Assembly: GCA_027061855.1 (NCBI GenBank)
Contig: JAMOVT010000008.1
Span: 1 to 64,000 of the forward strand
Reading direction: 5' to 3'
DNA from: Flavobacteriales bacterium
Lineage (GTDB): Bacteria > Bacteroidota > Bacteroidia > Flavobacteriales > Flavobacteriaceae
DNA length: 64,000 nt
Position numbers and translations under genes: made by a program. Of the stretch, positions 61,418-64,000 are shown piece by piece. The notes under the pieces are model-generated. The model did no database searches. It saw only the letters and a program-made list of their open reading frames with translations, and had not been told where the DNA came from. Within the stretch, counting starts at the first letter, position 1. Every line of letters begins with the position of its first letter.

Positions 61418-62461
61418 ATGAAAGGAGAATTCAAAAAATATTCTTTGATTTTTAAACGTCCTGCGGGTACTTCCCGCGGGACGCTTTTGCAAAAAGACAC
61501 TTATTTCATTCGCATTTTTGATGAAAACAAATCCGGCTATGGTGAAGCGGCACTTTTCAAAGGTTTAAGTGCCGAGGATGTGCCCGGTTATGAGGAAAAA
61601 TTGGATTGGGCTTTGGATAATTTGGATTTGCCCCGTGAGGAACTTTTTGAGCAACTAAAAGATTTTTCATCTATTATTTTCGGTTTGGAGCAAGCCTTTC
61701 TTTCTTTTCAAGCGGAGGATACTTTTTTATTGTACCCATCGGAATTCACCGAAGGAAAAAAATCCATTCCCATCAACGGACTGGTTTGGATGGGACCCAA
61801 AGATTTTATGTTTGAGCAAATAAAACAAAAAATTGAGGAAGGCTACGGGGTGATCAAACTCAAAATAGGGGCGATAGATTTTCAAGACGAATTGGATTTG
61901 TTGAAATATATCCGCAGTCAGTTTTCGCCGGGCGAAATAGAAATTCGCGTAGATGCCAACGGAGCTTTTTCTCCGCGGGAAGCATTGGAAAAGCTCAAAC
62001 GCCTTTCGGATTTTCAAATTCATTCCATAGAACAGCCTATTAAAGCGGGTCAATGGGAAGAAATGGTGCGGCTTTGTGAGCAAACTCCTTTGCCTGTTGC
62101 CTTGGATGAAGAATTAATCGGGATTTCATTTGATGCGGACAAAGAAGCGGTTTTGGCACAAATCCGTCCTCAATATATCATTTTGAAGCCTGCTTTGCAC
62201 GGAGGCTTTATAGGCAGTGATTCCTGGATACAAGCCGCAGAAAAACTGGGAATAGGCTGGTGGATTACTTCGGCTTTGGAGAGCAATACCGGTTTGAATG
62301 CCATTGCCCAATATACGGCAAACAAAAAAGTAAAAATCCCCCAAGGATTGGGAACGGGGAGCTTATTTACCAATAATTTTGACAGCCCTTTATATATCAA
62401 CAAAGGCGCTTTGCATTTTAATCCGGTCAAAAAAATGGAATTTTCTTTGTTTAAAGATTAA
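61418..62461 (+). CDS. menC: o-Succinylbenzoate synthase
   Basis: Enolase-superfamily dehydratase of menaquinone synthesis (SHCHC to o-succinylbenzoate). 347 residues: [10 protein letters not shown] at the N terminus, catalytic [11 protein letters not shown] (KxK), metal ligands in [15 protein letters not shown] and ALDEEL, second lysine in ILKPALHGG, and [17 protein letters not shown] plus [17 protein letters not shown], typical of Bacteroidota MenC. Dipeptide epimerase is the alternative in this superfamily. Its stop interlocks with that of mutB. Confidence 0.85.
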   Translation: MKGEFKKYSLIFKRPAGTSRGTLLQKDTYFIRIFDENKSGYGEAALFKGLSAEDVPGYEEKLDWALDNLDLPREELFEQLKDFSSIIFGLEQAFLSFQAEDTFLLYPSEFTEGKKSIPINGLVWMGPKDFMFEQIKQKIEEGYGVIKLKIGAIDFQDELDLLKYIRSQFSPGEIEIRVDANGAFSPREALEKLKRLSDFQIHSIEQPIKAGQWEEMVRLCEQTPLPVALDEELIGISFDADKEAVLAQIRPQYIILKPALHGGFIGSDSWIQAAEKLGIGWWITSALESNTGLNAIAQYTANKKVKIPQGLGTGSLFTNNFDSPLYINKGALHFNPVKKMEFSLFKD

Positions 62462-64000
62462 GCGTGGCCATACATTTTCAAGAGAATTTCGAGCATATCA
62501 ATGGCTGCATCGCTTATTTTGGTTCCCGGGCCATAAATTCCGGCTACTCCTTTCTTGAATAAAAATTCATAATCTTGCTTGGGGATCACACCGCCGGCAA
62601 TCACCAGAATATCTTCTCTCCCCAGTTTTTTTAATTCGTTAATTACTTCGGGAATCAGGGTTTTATGTCCGGCTGCAAGGGAAGAGACTCCCAGGATATG
62701 CACATCGTTTTCTACCGCTTGTTTGGCCACTTCCTGGGGAGTTTGAAAAAGCGGACTGATATCCACGTCAAATCCAATATCCGCGTAGGCGGTGGCTACC
62801 ACTTTGGCTCCGCGGTCGTGTCCGTCTTGTCCCATTTTGGCAATCATAATGCGGGGGCGGCGTCCTTCCAAAGCCGCAAATTGATCAGCTAATTCTCTGG
62901 CTTTTTTAAAGCCGGGATCGTTGTTTATTTCATTTGCATACACTCCTCTGATAGTTTGAATATTTGCTTTATGTCTTCCGTAAACCTTCTCGAGGGCATC
63001 CGAAATTTCTCCCAAGGTAGCTCTTTTTTCGGCCGCTTCCACTGCAAGTTCCAACAAATTTCGTTTTCCGTCTTCGGCTGCTTGGGTCAATTCGTTTATA
63101 ATTTTTTCTACTTCCTGTTGATTTCTACCGGCTTTGATTTCTTTTAATTTTTCTATTTGCGTTTGCCTTACGAGTTCGTTGTCAATATCGAGTATGGGAA
63201 TAGGCGCTTCTTTTTTCAAAGGATATTTATTGACTCCCACAATCGTATCTTGTCCCGAGTCGATCCGGGCTTGTTTTTTTGCAGCAGCTTCTTCGATGCG
63301 CAATTTTGGTATTCCTTTTTCTATGGCTTTGGTCATACCTCCCAAATCTTCCACTTCTTGAATCAGTTCCCAGGCTTTGGCGGCGATTTCTTCTGTCAGT
63401 TTTTCTACATATTCAGAACCGCCCCAAGGATCAACGGTTTTTGTAATTCCGGTTTCCTCTTGTAAAAAAAGTTGGGTATTTCTTGCAATACGTGCAGAGA
63501 AATCCGTAGGCAGGGCAATGGCTTCGTCCAAGGCATTTGTATGAAGAGATTGGGTGCCCCCAAAAGCTGCTGCCGCCGCTTCAATAAGCGTGCGTGCCAC
63601 ATTATTGAAAGGGTCTTGTTCGGTAAGCGACCAGCCGCTGGTTTGCGAATGTGTGCGCAAGGCCATGGATTTGGGTATTTGAGGCAAAAATTGTTTCACA
63701 ATTTTTGCCCAAAGCATTCTCGCCGCCCTCATTTTGGCAATTTCGGTAAAATGATCCATTCCTATTCCCCAGAAAAAAGAAAGTCGAGGAGCAAACCGGT
63801 CGATTTCCATGCTGGCTTTTAATCCGGTTCTGATGTATTCCAGTCCGTCTGCCAAAGTATAAGCCAATTCGATTTCGGGAGTTCCTCCGGCTTCCTGGAT
63901 ATGATAACCCGAGATACTTATCGAGTTGAATTTGGGCATATTCTTGGAAGTATATTCAAAAATATCCGAAATGATTTTCATTGATGGGGCAGGAGGATAA
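62458..64000 (-). CDS. mutB: Methylmalonyl-CoA mutase large (alpha) subunit, 3' part
   Basis: At least 514 residues of the catalytic subunit are visible; the reading frame continues through the right edge ([16 protein letters not shown] in frame), so the start lies beyond it. Barrel part: [20 protein letters not shown] and [20 protein letters not shown]-terminal B12 domain with DxHxxG lower-ligand motif in [12 protein letters not shown] and [12 protein letters not shown]. With MutA it converts (R)-methylmalonyl-CoA and succinyl-CoA. Confidence 0.95.
   Translation of the reverse strand, partial: YPPAPSMKIISDIFEYTSKNMPKFNSISISGYHIQEAGGTPEIELAYTLADGLEYIRTGLKASMEIDRFAPRLSFFWGIGMDHFTEIAKMRAARMLWAKIVKQFLPQIPKSMALRTHSQTSGWSLTEQDPFNNVARTLIEAAAAAFGGTQSLHTNALDEAIALPTDFSARIARNTQLFLQEETGITKTVDPWGGSEYVEKLTEEIAAKAWELIQEVEDLGGMTKAIEKGIPKLRIEEAAAKKQARIDSGQDTIVGVNKYPLKKEAPIPILDIDNELVRQTQIEKLKEIKAGRNQQEVEKIINELTQAAEDGKRNLLELAVEAAEKRATLGEISDALEKVYGRHKANIQTIRGVYANEINNDPGFKKARELADQFAALEGRRPRIMIAKMGQDGHDRGAKVVATAYADIGFDVDISPLFQTPQEVAKQAVENDVHILGVSSLAAGHKTLIPEVINELKKLGREDILVIAGGVIPKQDYEFLFKKGVAGIYGPGTKISDAAIDMLEILLKMYGHA

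Noticed and set aside
60998-61492. 164-codon reverse open frame across the pta end and menC start
   Set aside because: It is antisense to the Pta catalytic domain and made of Phe/Ser/His-rich shadow sequence.

Overview
The window reads as a piece of chromosome from a low-GC member of the Bacteroidota, most likely Flavobacteriia-like. The support is: (i) -7 promoter boxes of the Bacteroidota form TAnnTTTG in front of many genes, with almost no Shine-Dalgarno sequences; (ii) an alternative complex III (actABCDEF) operon; (iii) families largely confined to this phylum or typical of it (DUF3822 beside rsmD, a Bacteroidota-type Fur without the structural zinc cysteines, a short methylmalonyl-CoA mutase beta subunit, TsaE followed by alanine dehydrogenase, SpoIIM next to a DUF4129 protein); (iv) menaquinone genes (menB, menC). 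I cannot name a genus. Most of the window is ordinary core chromosome.

Layout. 1-394: a tandem array of ~98-bp units whose minus strand resembles the 5' half of initiator tRNA(fMet), with a good promoter placed right in front of it. 395-3202: AsmA-like protein. 3359-11399: a palindromic (Fur-like) site, a promoter, actABCDEF and a terminator. 11.4-17.3 kb: SPOR protein, then the rod-shape cluster mreB-mreC-mreD-mrdA-rodA. 17.5-20.1 kb: MacB/FtsX-type permease and a metallo-beta-lactamase/rhodanese protein. 20.2-27.6 kb: one long forward run, tsaE-ald-spoIIM-membrane protein-DUF4129-AAA ATPase-recQ-sirtuin. 27.6-32.7 kb: TonB receptor, menB, then an SQR-like flavoprotein followed by an easily missed 57-residue gene. 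32.7-36.9 kb (minus): rsmD, DUF3822, a membrane protein, a Y-family polymerase without umuD, a secreted NTR/TIMP-like protein. 37-42.9 kb (plus): engB, an outer-membrane protein with a basic tail, udk, divIC, mutA, an exonuclease with a GIY-YIG-like domain, miaA. 42.9-45.8 kb (minus): lnt and an amino-acid permease. 45.9-54.4 kb (plus): icmF, fur, dnaB, a periplasmic protein usually labelled asparagine synthetase B, recN. 54.4-59.1 kb: a very AT-rich islet with a structured leader, a lipoprotein, four small envelope proteins and the decayed copy of the lipoprotein gene's 3' end. 59.3-64 kb: pta, menC and the 3' part of mutB, which runs off the window.

How the parts fit. A plausible electron path is encoded in one window: an SQR-like flavoprotein would reduce menaquinone (menB and menC belong to its synthesis), alternative complex III would oxidise menaquinol, and the MBL/rhodanese protein could oxidise the persulfide formed. 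This link is inference from families. Two B12-dependent acyl-CoA mutases (IcmF; MutA/MutB) point to propionyl-CoA/methylmalonyl-CoA and branched-chain acyl metabolism, with Pta on the acetyl-CoA side.

Most novel in my view: the promoter-driven array of broken tRNA(fMet)-like units at the left edge; the recN-pta islet with its duplicated and decaying lipoprotein/outer-membrane module and structured leader; and the small gene downstream of the SQR-like gene.
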